Source: Molanna angustata
Taxonomy: Eukaryota; Arthropoda; Insecta; Trichoptera; Molannidae
Direction of reading: 5' to 3'
Assembly (NCBI GenBank): GCA_963576475.1
Contig: OY754986.1
Coordinates: 11,817,321 to 11,881,320 of the forward strand
DNA length: 64,000 bases
The notes under the pieces were generated by a model. The model was not told where the DNA came from. It worked only from the letters and a program-made list of their open reading frames with translations, and searched no databases. The translations under genes and the position numbers were made by a program. This document shows positions 22,568 through 32,847 of this stretch, piece by piece; positions within the stretch are counted from its first letter, which is position 1; every line of letters begins with the position of its first letter.

Positions 22568-22762
22568 TTTTTTAAAGAATGAATGTGTCCTTGTAAAAAA
22601 TACATATAAACATCCTCATAAATTCCCTAAATTTGGCAGTAATGCTTGTACTATAGATATAGATGAACGAATTCGGTCGTGGAGGGGTCCGAACTCGCGA
22701 ACACTGGATTACTAAACAAGCGCGCTTACAGCTCTGTCTCCAGCCATTTCAACATTTTTAGC
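22568..22762 (-). mobile_element. SINE family 1, diverged copy
   Basis: The minus-strand order matches 18723-18905: head remnants (GAGACAGAGCTGTAAGCGCG, CTGGTTTAGTAATCCAGTG in diverged form), box B remnant, CTATAG, GGGAATTTATGAGGATGTTT, then the AAGGACACATTCATTC end. Confidence 0.7.
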
Positions 22763-23159
22763 AAATCTGAGCGGTTAATTATGTAATATGGGAGAGTACC
22801 CGATAGTTATTTCTCCTACATGCTTACGCTGTTGGTACACAACTTATGGGTGATCTTAGGATCCATTAAACTTGTTCATCACATAATGTTGAGTTGAGAT
22901 TAGGTAGGTATATAATAATATATAGAATAGGTAGACAGTTGAGGTAATTTAGTTTTGAGGGTATAATTAGGGTCAAATGGTGCTTAGCTATGTAAATGTG
23001 CCAGTATATATTATCTCTGACCAAATGATATTGGCTGATACTAAGTACCTTAATACATCGTTAATCTCTTCTTAGCTTATCTGTGGTTTTTGCTTATCTG
23101 TGACTAAAGATTTACAGGGATCGCATATTAATAATTAAAAAATAATTAATTATTTCAAT
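22763..23159. other. No recognisable feature
   Basis: AT-rich flank without a repeat match. Confidence 0.35.
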
Positions 23160-23245
23160 GTATTTTATTTAACACAGTGGAAATCCATAATACGCAAACA
23201 TTTGATTTTTTTCTCTGTCGGGAGTCAATGGTATTTTATGACAAA
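23160..23245 (+). repeat. Repeat B, 5'-end fragment
   Basis: ACGCAAACATTTGATTTTTT, CTCTGTCGGGAGTCAATG matches the end of the B copy at 32490-32847 in inverse orientation. The rest of B is missing. Confidence 0.65.
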
Positions 23246-23257
23246 TTTATTTATTTA

Positions 23258-24185
23258 TATATTTATTATATGTACGCCCTTAATAGGGCATTTGCAATAA
23301 AAGATAAGATAAATAATAACAATGTAGACACAACAAAACAACAATAAGTGCAAATACATCAATAACACAAAAAATAAAAAAGGAGTTAAAGAAAGGGCAA
23401 TATACATACATACATACATAACATCACGCCATGTCCCTTACGGGGTTAGCAGAGAGAACCGAGTGCCATACTTCTCTATTTTTGCACACATTTCTAGCTA
23501 CCTTTTTACATCCATGCATCGTCTCATACATGCTCGTCGATTGTTCAAACTTTTTATATTTCCTTCTTTCAAAATATCTTTCACATGGTCATGCTATCCC
23601 TTTCTGGGGCGACTTCTGCTATTCACTTCATCTCTTGCACCCATGTATATTTTTTTGGTCAATGGTTCATCGTTCATTCTTTCAATATGTCCAAACCACC
23701 TAAAGGAATTCTCTTTCATTTTACATATAATAGGTATCCTTCTTTATCTTGTATTCTCGCCTTATGTCCTCATTTCTTATTCTATCATATATCGTTCTAT
23801 TAAAGGGCCAATATAAGACAACGTAATACAATATTATAAGAGAAAATAGAGATAAATGATAAAAAAGCAAGCAAAAACAAAAACTAGACACAAAAAGAAG
23901 AAGAAAAAATAATAAACATTATTACAGATTCTATTTTTAAACCAGAAAATAAACAAACCAAAAATGAAAAAACATAATTTGCGCTAAGCATCCTTTTGAA
24001 ACCATCTATAGTGTGACATTAAATATATCAACAGCACTATATTGGTTTCCAAGGCGGTGCAATCTATACATTGGTGAGTTAATAATGAAATTACTTCGAA
24101 GATTCTCTATATGAAAAGGAACAAGCAAATGAATAGGAGAAGTTGGAATATTATAGGGGAACCAGGAACCCATATAATAGGTTAT
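23258..24185 (-). pseudogene. Jockey/CR1-type LINE 3' part, split by another LINE
   Basis: The minus strand ends its coding part with SNFIINSPMYRLHRLGNQYS, AVDIFNVTL (24110-24010), followed by an AT-rich 3' UTR. The UTR resumes beyond the insert and ends in a (TAAA)n-type tail near 23258. The insert is the RTE-like fragment at 23405-23801. Confidence 0.75.
23405..23801 (-). pseudogene. Second RTE-like LINE family, 3' fragment with TSD
   Basis: In minus orientation the frames give RIRNEDIRREYKIKKD and, further on, remnants of the GH-RMN-E tail. The 3' end has the signature CCCCGTAAGGGACATGGCGT and a (TATG)n microsatellite tail. AAAGGGCAATATA (23392-23404) and AAAGGGCCAATATA (23802-23815) are a TSD with one inserted base. 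Sister copies: 47019-47390 and 47533-47895. Confidence 0.82.
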
Positions 24186-24236
24186 CATGAGGGTTTTGTT
24201 TCCACCGTTTGAGAGGACTTGCCCCTTTCATGTAGA
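24185..24236. repeat. End of foldback MITE family G
   Basis: ATCATGAGGGTTTTGTTTCC, ACCG and GGACTTGCCCC match one terminus of family G. The other arm is not present. Confidence 0.65.
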
Positions 24237-24709
24237 AGCTGTAGTAACAAATTATCTAGTATTAACAACTGAAATAGTTCTGCAAATAATATTGTATCTA
24301 CCATAAAGTAAACTAAAAATACCTATATTAATAATATTAACACGACTGAATTAATAAAACAGGAATAAAATATGTAAAATACGTAAACTTCTAAAATAAG
24401 TAATTAAAAGGTACAATAGATATCAATTAATACTAAAATTGCCCTTTAAAAAAATATATATTTTATTTTATATTTTACTGACGACCGTCTTATAAACTCT
24501 CCACAACATACTAAGTGTATATTTTGTCTTCTTGAAAGATTGACAATCCCTAAATGTATTTTTATGAAGTACCTACTTACATTTCGAATAAATATGTGTC
24601 AAGATAGTACAATGCGGTGTTCGGTTCTCTCCAATCTACAAAACTGTAATTACAATAATTATGTAAACACAATCAAATGATTTAGGTCTGAAAATATTTA
24701 TTGTATTAA
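24237..24709. other. No recognisable feature
   Basis: AT-rich DNA up to the TTAA boundary of the next element. Confidence 0.35.
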
Positions 24710-25282
24710 CCCTGGAATGCTTACCGGGGTAATTAATTACCCCACGCCACTAGATATTATATTAACCAACAAGGTATTTTTACTGACAATCTTTTTAACA
24801 TCTCAATAGAAACGAAGTTGGGATATTATAGAGGAACCAGGAACTCAAGGCACCTACAGGACTTACTACCTGTCATCGGCTGGTTTACGTGATCACTTTA
24901 TGCGCTTGCGCAACGTTCACCTATTATGCCTTCTTATTGAGTTCCCTTATCAATGTAGTTTTTGAAAGTTCTATATATTTGAATAATGTGCAAAAATTCA
25001 CCCGAAAATAAGACATTATTACTATTGCCATCTATGTAATAACAGAAACCTTCTTGTAACGCCATCTATTGAGAAATTGGTTTATTTGTAAACAATGAAA
25101 GCAATAGACCTTATAAATGCAATTATAAAATATGCAATTAAAATGCGTATACGCAATTAAAAAAATATTCGAACCAACTCCGAATTAATTTTTTTAATAT
25201 ATAGAGAGAAAGATGCAACGTGGGGTAATTTATTACCCCAGTATGTAGTAACAATGTACGAATAATGATATGCAGTCCAGGG
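24710..25282. mobile_element. piggyBac-like MITE flanked by TTAA, with repeat B inside
   Basis: TTAA lies at 24706-24709 and 25283-25286. The ends are inverted: CCCTGGAATGC on the left and GCAGTCCAGGG on the right. Subterminal palindromic segments GGGGTAATTAATTACCCCAC (left) and GTGGGGTAATTTATTACCCC (right) also mirror each other. TTAA targeting plus CCC-starting TIRs is the piggyBac hallmark. There is no transposase, so it is non-autonomous. About 343 of its 573 bp are a later insertion of repeat B. Confidence 0.85.
24776..25118 (+). repeat. Repeat B, copy 3
   Basis: Near-identical in order and wording to the copy at 7250-7605 (AACCAGGAACTCAAGGCACC, GCGCTTGCGCAACGTTCA, GTAACGCCATCTATTGAG). 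Its position inside the piggyBac-like MITE shows that it inserted later. Confidence 0.85.
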
Positions 25283-25286
25283 TTAA

Positions 25287-26079
25287 TGTATTGTTCTGAA
25301 AATAATAATGTAAGTATTAAAATTGACAATGTATTTTTTTTTGTTACAGGTAAGTTCTAATGCATTTTTCTTCTCAAAATGGCGCCTATTACACTGGTTT
25401 ATAGTACAATCAATAGGTATGTACCTTTCTATAACTTTTTCCAAAAAAATAAATACCTACATTTAATCATAGAACGCCCATATCCGGATGGATCTTGCAA
25501 AAGGACCTTCCGGGAATAAGTAATCCTGCCCGCAGTACTAATTTTATGGAATGATTTGTACGATAAAAAAGTTTTTGGCAGTACCAAAACTCCACGCGAT
25601 ATTCATCAAATGTGTACGACTCCACGCGTTTATGCCATGTTCTTTGTCAAAATACAGCTTAGACGCGGCCTTTATCTATTTTAATAAAGCCAAGTGTCCT
25701 GCCTGACTTATTGACATACTCACAGTCCAAACGGCTAATCGTAGAGGAGTGAAATTTGGAAAAAAATAGCATTAATAACGATACCGCCGATTTTGGAAAT
25801 ACCGCCCCTAAGGGTATAAATTATGGTTGATAGTTTTTTCGCTTTGATCAATCGTCGAGGCGAAAACTCACAAAAGAGAAAGAAATACACAAGGTGTTTG
25901 TCGAAATTGCATCTTTCCAACAGTACTACAAATCCTCATATAATAAGAAAATGCGCGTCCGAATGGTAGGACGCATAGTCCTTCCAGAAGGACGTGGACG
26001 TTGTATCATGTAAATAGGTACCTACCTATATTTACTTAATTGAAATAATAAACTTGACATTATTTAATTTATTTAATTA
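25287..26079. other. No recognisable gene
   Basis: Partly GC-richer stretch (25480-25680) without a recognised motif, then AT-rich DNA. I cannot assign it. Confidence 0.35.
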
Positions 26080-26545
26080 ATAAATATATTTAATTAATTA
26101 TATTTATTTAACTTTTTGTGCATAATATAAACAAATATAATGTACACTTGCGGGCCTATTGCCATTAAGAAATTTCTTCCAACCAACAATTACGATTACT
26201 AGTTGACAGAATAATACATATAAATCAACAAAAATAATGAATGAAATCTACAAAAGAACAAAGAAAATATATATAACACCAAGATAAATTAAAAAAAAAA
26301 AACATCATAGCAAAAAAAGGATTGGGAAAAAACAAGAAGAGGAAAACGAGATCAGGTTTTTAGGGATAAATATTACGTAGCAAAGGGAAGGAAGGAAAAT
26401 GAGAAGGATCAGGTATTTTCGGAGAGATATCCCTGCTTTAGTCTTTTCTTGAAAATAGAAAGCGAGTTTGACGAAGTTATATCAGGACTCAAATTATTCC
26501 AGAGTCTTATAAGATTGTCTTACCTCTTAAATTTATCTAAAAAGT
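26080..26545 (-). pseudogene. Jockey/CR1-type LINE 3' end
   Basis: The minus strand encodes RLWNNLSPDITSSNSLSIFK, KRLKQGYLSENT-stop (about 26520-26415). The 3' UTR contains GTTGGTTGGAAGAAATTTCT, AATGGCAATAGGCCCGC and GTACATTATATTTGTTTATA. It ends in (TAAA)-rich sequence at 26080. The same family recurs at 47895-48420 and 52055-52715. Confidence 0.82.
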
Positions 26546-26739
26546 ATTTTTCCGTTTTCAGCGTTGTTTAAAGGGTTTTTTCAAAATTCCACAGAAAGTG
26601 AGTAAAGAAGTGAATGAGCGGGGGCGTAAATTCCCGCTCAGGTGAAGGAGGTTTAAATTATATTATGATGATGATGATGTGAACAAGTCAACCAAAGAAA
26701 GCCTGTAAATCCATCTGTGAATATGAGACAGTCACTTAC
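26546..26739 (-). other. Putative first intron start of the host gene
   Basis: Downstream (minus sense) of the exon at 26740-26850, the GTAAGTGACTG donor begins at 26739. The segment contains a (CATCAT)n patch near 26665-26680 and no further coding signal. Confidence 0.4.
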
Positions 26740-26850
26740 TTGTAACGATTCTCCTGGTCTTCGCAGGCACAGATCTCGTATCTCCGGTCTCTGGTGGTCT
26801 GGTGGAGATGATGGTTTGTCCACTGCGAAAGTCTGAACACACTTCACCAT
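26740..26850 (-). CDS. Putative first coding exon of a host gene (37 codons)
   Basis: On the minus strand an ATG in good initiation context (TTACCGCATGG) opens at 26850. It runs 37 codons without interruption, MVKCVQTFAVDKPSSPPDHQ followed by RPEIRDLCLRRPGESLQ, and ends precisely at codon phase 0 before GTAAGT (26739-26734), a consensus 5' splice site. Composition is clearly less AT-rich than the surroundings, and no repeat match exists elsewhere in the window. The end of the peptide (IRDLCLRRPGESLQ) resembles the first beta strand and approach to the carboxylate-binding loop of a PDZ domain, but too little is present to assign a family. Later exons would lie at lower coordinates; I could not identify any. 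It could be a chance frame, but the start, frame and donor together make that less likely. Confidence 0.5.
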
Positions 26851-27260
26851 GCGGTAACACAACAATTCTCACCGAAAATTCTGACAATCACGATATATTA
26901 TGAAATATTCAAAGGTGCACAGCAAATTATATTATTACCGGCAAGTTTAATGTAAAACGCGGCAGATTCATATATTCAATCAGCGCAGCGTAATTTAACA
27001 AAAGCACAAGTAAATTATGGCTATTTTTTAACTCGAGAAGACGTAACTTGGTCTATGGACGAAAAGTAACAATATACAGTTCAGCTGACGTGCGACAGTC
27101 GTCAATCCACTTCCTGTAATTCGTCCGTATCCATGGCTCAAACCATATCCGCCTACCTGTGTCGCTCAGATGTTGAAAAAACATAACAAACAAGTGACTA
27201 TCTAATTCACAGATGGCAGACTGGTCTTACAGTTGACTTGTTAGATATAAATAAAAATAA
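26851..27260 (-). promoter_or_regulatory. Possible 5' UTR and promoter of the putative host gene
   Basis: Sequence upstream of the ATG lacks repeat matches and is richer in CG dinucleotides at 27040-27190 (for example GTGCGACAGTCGTC). No TATA box is convincing. It is proposed only because it lies directly upstream of the candidate first exon. Confidence 0.25.
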
Positions 27261-27607
27261 AAATAAATTATACAATAACTTTGGCAAATGAATATATTGT
27301 TCAACCAAGAAGAACTTTCGTTCATTCTGATTTTACGATATCTCACTATTAAGGGTGTTGTATATTTTAAATAAGTTGTTCAATTTCATTGTAACTTATT
27401 AAGATTTACAGTACCGTAATAATCATAGTATCAGAATTAATATAACTCCTTTCAGAGCCGGTACTGAGCCGGAATGACAGGGGCATTTTCTCCAAACGCA
27501 AAATCTAAATGGACCCAAAAGAGAGATGTCACACAAAAAATATTTATCGGTTATAATCATGAATTGATTGACGTTTTTGAAATATAGAAGTGCAAATTAC
27601 GTTTATC
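27261..27607. other. No recognisable feature
   Basis: AT-rich DNA with a possible hAT-like word CAGAGCCGGTACTGAGCCGG near 27455, too weak to call. Confidence 0.3.
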
Positions 27608-27745
27608 CAACTGTTGATTCGTTCAAGAGAATTTATTTCTCTTTACAGATCGATAAAGTTTCTAGCCAAGATCCGCAATATTTTTATGGCCAGGTATACA
27701 TTTTTTTATGATTTTTCAACTTTGATGTCAAAAAACACCAACGAA
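27608..27745 (-). repeat. Family A tail fragment, inverted
   Basis: CCAACTGTTGATTCGTTCAA, AGAGAATTTATT, GGCCAGGTATACATTTTT and ATGTCAAAAAACACCAAC are the A tail on the minus strand. Confidence 0.75.
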
Positions 27746-27755
27746 ATATCTTTAG

Positions 27756-27886
27756 AATAATAATAATGAAGCAAATACTTTGCTATATACCACTTATTGA
27801 GTATAATTAAACACTACTAGTTTCGGGAGTGCACTCCTCCCATCGACAGTGGTATATAGCAAAGTATTTGCTTCATTATTATTATT
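27756..27886. mobile_element. Foldback element with 39-bp perfect arms and a hammerhead-like core
   Basis: Arms 27756-27794 and 27848-27886 are exact inverted repeats of 39 bp. They contain GCAAATACTTTGCTATATAC and end in (AAT)n. The 53-bp centre holds on the minus strand a hammerhead-like layout (27812-27851): CTGTCGA, one extra T, stem GGGAG...CTCCC, GAAAC, TA, GUA. The perfect arms imply recent insertion or gene conversion. Confidence 0.8.
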
Positions 27887-28539
27887 GTAATCATGGACTA
27901 CCACAAAGTTACCGTCAAATCTATCAATCTTATTAAATATCTTTGGATTTAATAAAATTTTACAAACTCATCTTTTTATTGAATTTCAGCAACTGTTCCA
28001 CAAAATCAGATTCCTTGATTATCTAAAGCAACTTATGGAATTCTCGATGTCGTGTCTCTAATATTTTCATCTGATCGGAATGTTTGCTTGAGAGTTGCAT
28101 GATACAGTATGGGTGAATTGGAATTGTCATGTAAGATTGGAAGACCATTGGATATGAAATACAGAAATATTTTTGTAGTATGTATTTAAACAACGCTAAA
28201 AGACAGTTTTTCTCTTTATTTCAAAGCAACTTATGAAAGAAACTATCAAAGAAAAGTAAAGACGATTAGTAAGGTATTCTAATTTATTTATATACTCGTT
28301 TTTTTCTATTAAATTGTATAATTTATTCTCTAAAAGTCGTACGGAAATTTTTCGTATCTTAACTGTAACTTTTCACACGACTTCTTGATAGTTAAGTGTG
28401 TTTTCTTCAACTATACCTACATACTTTCGCAATTAGGACAGTCGGAAGATACTTCCTTTCCAATAAAAAAGAATAATGGAAATCAGTCAACATCGTAAAA
28501 AGAAATCGCTGAACGTGCATATGTACATAAAAAATAGTG
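27887..28539. other. No recognisable feature
   Basis: AT-rich DNA without an assigned repeat. Confidence 0.35.
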
Positions 28540-29185
28540 ATTACCTCCGCCGATTTTGGAAGTCAGTTAAAAACGAACTTTGGGTGATATGTGTAGCGAG
28601 CGAAATCACTGAAAGAACACATTTTAATTACGAAGTTATTATGTAAAGTCGTACAATACTCTGTTCCGGCTCTGTTTCTTCATTTCTCCTTTTTCGTATT
28701 TAATCTAAAATTATTTAGTTCGCTGTATTATTTAGAATCAAGGCATTTCAACATTAAGCAATGGTAATGAATTAGGCTTTTAACATTTAGCAAATAAAAT
28801 AATTATTCCATCTGACCAAATAGGGATGTAGGTGCTGGAAACTAAAGCAATTAATTTATATTTGTTAACTCAATGAATTGTATTTGGGTACCTACAGCAG
28901 TACAGCCCCTGAGATATTATAGCCATGATTCAATTAATAATGAAATTTTCATTTATGACTTTGCCAACAAATTAACTGCCGTACTTGTTCATGTCTAAAT
29001 AGTGATTATACGATTGTTCTTTAGTAAGAGCCCAGAAGTTACAGAGTATTTTACGACCATACATAATAAACTCGTTATTAAAATGTGTTAATTGAGAGAT
29101 TTCGCTCGCTACTCATATCACCCCATTCATCCATTTTTTCTCCATTTTTATCCGACTTTCAAAAACGGAGGAAATCACTTTTTCA
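28540..29185. mobile_element. Large inverted-repeat element S
   Basis: The left arm starts GTGATTACCTCCGCCGATTT and contains GGGTGATATG, AGCGAGCGAAATC and TATTATGTAAAGTCGTACAA, TACTCTG. The right arm holds the inverses: CAGAGTATTTTACGACCATA, GATTTCGCTCGCTACTCATA, ACGGAGGAAATCAC. Each arm is roughly 110-150 bp and diverged, separated by about 330 bp. There is no coding potential. A decayed TIR element is the likeliest reading. Confidence 0.7.
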
Positions 29186-29339
29186 CTCTTCACACTATGG
29201 AATAGTGGAAATTCTCATGATTTCACAATTTTTAAGCGTATTTTTACATCAATTTCTCAAAAGGCATCATCATCTAGAAAGTGCACACTGTGAGTTTCAT
29301 CGTGATGTATTTGTATGTAGGTATGGCGTACGGATTATC

Positions 29340-29529
29340 CTTTTTGTGTCCTCTCTACAGTCCAAACTATAAGTCCGATCGACTTCATATTTACATCATA
29401 ATATGTAAAGTGCATAGACCTAGGGCTGATCCGTTTTCCATAGACAACTTCTCTATGATTTCATCATTTACGTTGTTTTTTTTGTGTCCTCTCTACAGTC
29501 CATACTATAAGTCCGATTGACTTCATATA
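29340..29529 (+). repeat. Direct duplication of a 50-bp word
   Basis: TTTTTGTGTCCTCTCTACAG, TCCA.ACTATAAGTCCGAT, GACTTCATAT occurs at about 29340-29393 and 29478-29529, with only a few differences. Confidence 0.8.
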
Positions 29530-29800
29530 GATATTCCAGAGTGTCCTTGGTCAACTCACTGATGCCCAGTTTTACACAGTCACAGGCTTGAAGTAATCTC
29601 GCGACAATCCATGTCTGTAAATATTATTTTTACCGACGTTGATTGTCATTTTTTGCACTGTTGTGCCGAGATCACGAGACTAGAGGAGCTTCTACAGCTA
29701 CTCTTCGTGCCATGCATTCTCTGTCATTCTTACGAGCGTTCTGTGAAGGGGCCGTTTTCAGTCGCCATATGCGGAGCGGGTGAAAGCGGGCATAACAATT
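29530..29800 (+). repeat. Repeat P, copy 1
   Basis: Matches 49990-50225 over its whole length: TTCCAGAGTGTCC.TGGTCAA, CACAGGCTTGAAG, CGACAATCCATGTCTGTAAA, TGTGCCGAGA.CACGAG, CCATGCATTCT, GAAGGGGCCGTTT. No intact frame. On the minus strand the copy at 49815-50225 looks weakly coding. Confidence 0.75.
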
Positions 29801-30318
29801 TCTCTCGATCTTTTCTTAATGATAAGATGCAGCAGTTCATATTTATCCCCTTTTAGTACATGTATTTTTAGTTCTGGTTCTCTGGAGCACATTTTAATTG
29901 CTGACCATATCCATCCATGGTATGGCATGGCAAAAGTTTCGTAAGTAGGAACAACCTGCAATCCATATGGTTTAATATACCAAACTATTAAAATTACGTT
30001 TTATGAGATCTCACAAGTAAGATTTAAAACAGGTGTTGGTGTTAAATTAGTAATTAATTCCTCTTTTAACGAAATAATTGTTATTTTTAACCTGTGATTC
30101 GAAATTAATTCCTGTAGACATTTCAAAGAACTACATTTTTTTATTACAAAAATTTCAAATTTATCCATAATGAAACAAATAAACCCAAAAATACTAGTAA
30201 TTATAATTAGAGTCACAATAACTAGAAATGACTAGAAAACTATGCCACAAAAAATGAATTTGTAAATAAGCATGATCATCGTGCGATTTGCAAACTACAA
30301 CATGAAAAAACTTACGCT
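29801..30318. other. No recognisable feature
   Basis: AT-rich DNA. The minus-strand frames here are short and unassigned. Confidence 0.35.
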
Positions 30319-30730
30319 ACGTCCTACGTAGGCGATTCAAAGCGAACGCGATTACGAAGCGATGCGATGCGGATACAAGCGAATTCAATGCGATGCGGTG
30401 CAACTCGGCGGCTGTGTCCTACGTGTGCGCGAAACATTTCCTCTGCCGCCAGCTACTGTCATGGATGTACGTATATAAAATACTCAAGAAGTATGTACGG
30501 CAGAGAAGTGAAACTAATATTGTGTACCTACTTAAAAAACAATGGCACCGCTTTCAATTCGCGCGAAAATATCAAACCAACTGATCGCGTTCGCTTCACA
30601 TCGCGCCGCGCTGCATCGAAAAATACTCGCGGTCGGTAACGTAGGACACTTCCATAGTTACCGACTGTTTGTTATTTTCGCGCCGCGCCGCGCCGCTTCG
30701 CATTCGCTTTGAATCGCCTACGTAGGACGT
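30319..30730. mobile_element. GC-rich foldback element K
   Basis: Termini 30319-30346 and 30703-30730 are exact 28-bp inverted repeats beginning ACGTCCTACGTAGGCGATTC. Inside are runs of GCGATGC and GCGCCGCGCCGCGCC type and internal copies of GTCCTACGTG/TAACGTAGGACAC. Base composition jumps sharply relative to the flanks. There is no transposase, and small frames inside are fortuitous. Confidence 0.85.
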
Positions 30731-31214
30731 CGCGTTACAGTAGGTACCTACTTTCCTAACGATAACAAGAGAAATTCAAAATAGTGAAAAGATAAATCTT
30801 TGAAAAGGTACTTTTACTATTACCTATACCTACTTACAATAACAATTTTCTATGAACGTGCACATTTTATCGTACCTACATATTATAGTATCTTCTTCAA
30901 AACTGAAAACCAGCATGCACTAAAATATACATACGCTGTTTGAAGCCGAACAAATGAAATATAGAGAGATAATAAATTCTCAAGAAAGACTCCTATTTGT
31001 GCGAAAGAGAAAGCGATACAATTGTTAAAAATATATACCTACTTAACCTTTCAATCGTCTATATACAGGTAGCGAAGTTATGCTTCAAATGGTATATAAT
31101 CTTAAATTCTATAGGCCCCCGCTACTCCACAAATAATTTTCGTCTTATAATATTTAAGCAGGCGCGCGCGATATGTAAATCTGTTATATGTATTGTAATT
31201 TTTACCTGTTTTAT
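30731..31214. other. No recognisable feature
   Basis: AT-rich DNA, with several GTAGGTACCTACT-type words common in lepidopteran DNA. Confidence 0.35.
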
Positions 31215-31800
31215 TTATTACTCCTCACTACCCCAAAAGGATAAAGTGGGGAGTTATGAATACGCAATTGTTATTGTTTTTTATTTTAGATTATCAACTA
31301 GTATCATGCTGAGATTGTATTCTGAAAGTTTCAGCACAATGTAGCTGTGTACATGGGCTATGTACCTACTATGCACGGCGTGTTTATTCTACTTTATCTA
31401 TTATAGACTCACTCAATTATTTTCTAATTTTTATATCAAATACTCGCTTAGACCCTATCAGATTTTGATGGATATCAGAACAGTGCTTCTCAATTATTTT
31501 ATCTGTCAAATATTTCAATGTGACCCTAAGCTCAGAATACTAAAATTTTGATATTTTTATTTTCAAATTCACATCACTTTAAAAAAAATCACAAAGAATC
31601 AAGTTTTCAAGATTTCATAATAAAATATTTAAATCAAAAATAATTTTACAAACTTATTACATGAAAATACTGAAAATTTTCCAGACAATATTTGAATACT
31701 TTTTGGAGTGTAGTTATGAGTATAGTGTTGATTCGTTTTTCTATGTAATGCCCGGCTTTTCGGATTATTTATTAAATTCGCTACTGATATACGTATACAG
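31215..31800 (+). repeat. Repeat N, copy 2
   Basis: Begins TACTCCTCACTACCCCAAAA. It contains TATCAACTAGTATCATGCTG, AGATTGTATTCTGAAAG, TCAAATATTTCAATGTGACC and TACTTTTTGGAGTGTAG. It is collinear with 9445-9905 plus an internal segment missing there. A shorter piece of the same segment lies at about 36110-36220. Confidence 0.75.
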
Positions 31801-32434
31801 TATACATGTCCATAATGCAGCCAGGTGTTACGTTATAGCGAATTACGATGAAACAGAATTGGTCCTAACTGTGCCATAATATACACGTCTTATACTTTAT
31901 CTTATCCAGGCAAAATAAAATAAAGTTTTATAGCATGTTACGGGTTTATTCTTTCGACGGCAACATATTCCAGAAACATAACTACAAAACTGAATAGGCA
32001 TAAATTGTTTTTATTTCAGAAATAATGTTATTGTTGTGGAATGTTGAATTTCTGATTTGACTGGCTTCCTTGAGTGGAATTGATTCCGTCGAGGTTGAAC
32101 AAATGAGGGTAGGTACTAGAATAATACATTAAAAATCGTATATTATTTATTTATTTTAACATACATACGGCTTCACGCCATTATATAAATTTATATATAA
32201 AAACACTTAAAAATTACAACAAAAAAACTCCTAAATATATTTTATATAAGTACATACATAGCTACACAATTAATTATTAACACATATTACAATTAGGACA
32301 GTTGATAAAGATATTAAAATCAATATAGATAATAAAAGTCAATCAATAATAAATAAAAGTCAATCAATAAAGATTATAAAAGTCAACAAACAATAAGAAC
32401 ACATTTCGGGTATAACATTCGAAAAGTAACAATA
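31801..32434. other. No gene; AT-rich, possibly an old LINE 3' UTR
   Basis: A (TTTA) tract near 32148 followed by AT-rich sequence resembles the minus-strand 3' ends of LINEs elsewhere in the window. No coding segment follows. Confidence 0.3.
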
Positions 32435-32489
32435 CAACTAGTTGCATGTAACACATGAGATCCAACTGTCGATAGCGATAGTACGTATA

Positions 32490-32847
32490 TTTTTAACAAC
32501 AATCTTAAAAAAATTTCACACATAGATGGCTGTAGTAAAAATTCCTTATTTTCAAGCGAAAAGAATTTCAGTATTACAATATATAGAACTTTCAAAATTG
32601 AATTGATAGGGATCTCATTAAAAAGGCATAATTGGTGAACGTTGCGCAAGCGCATAGAGTGATCACGTAAACCAGCCGATGACAGGTCGTAAGCCCTGTA
32701 GGTGCCTTGATTTCCCGGTTCTCCTACAATAAATATTCCAACTTCGTCTCTATTGAGATAATTAAAAATCTGTTAAAAAATATCTTTGACTCCCGACAGG
32801 GAAAAAAAATCCAATGTTTGCGCATATTCAATAATAAAAATATTCGA
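32490..32847 (-). repeat. Repeat B, copy 4, with 12-bp TSD
   Basis: A full B copy in inverse orientation inside family A. The 12-bp word ATAGTACGTATA is repeated exactly at 32478-32489 and 32848-32859. The insert is 358 bp. This is the clearest evidence that B is a mobile unit; its outer ends read TTTTTAACAACAATC and ATAATAAAAATATTCGA in plus orientation. Confidence 0.9.
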
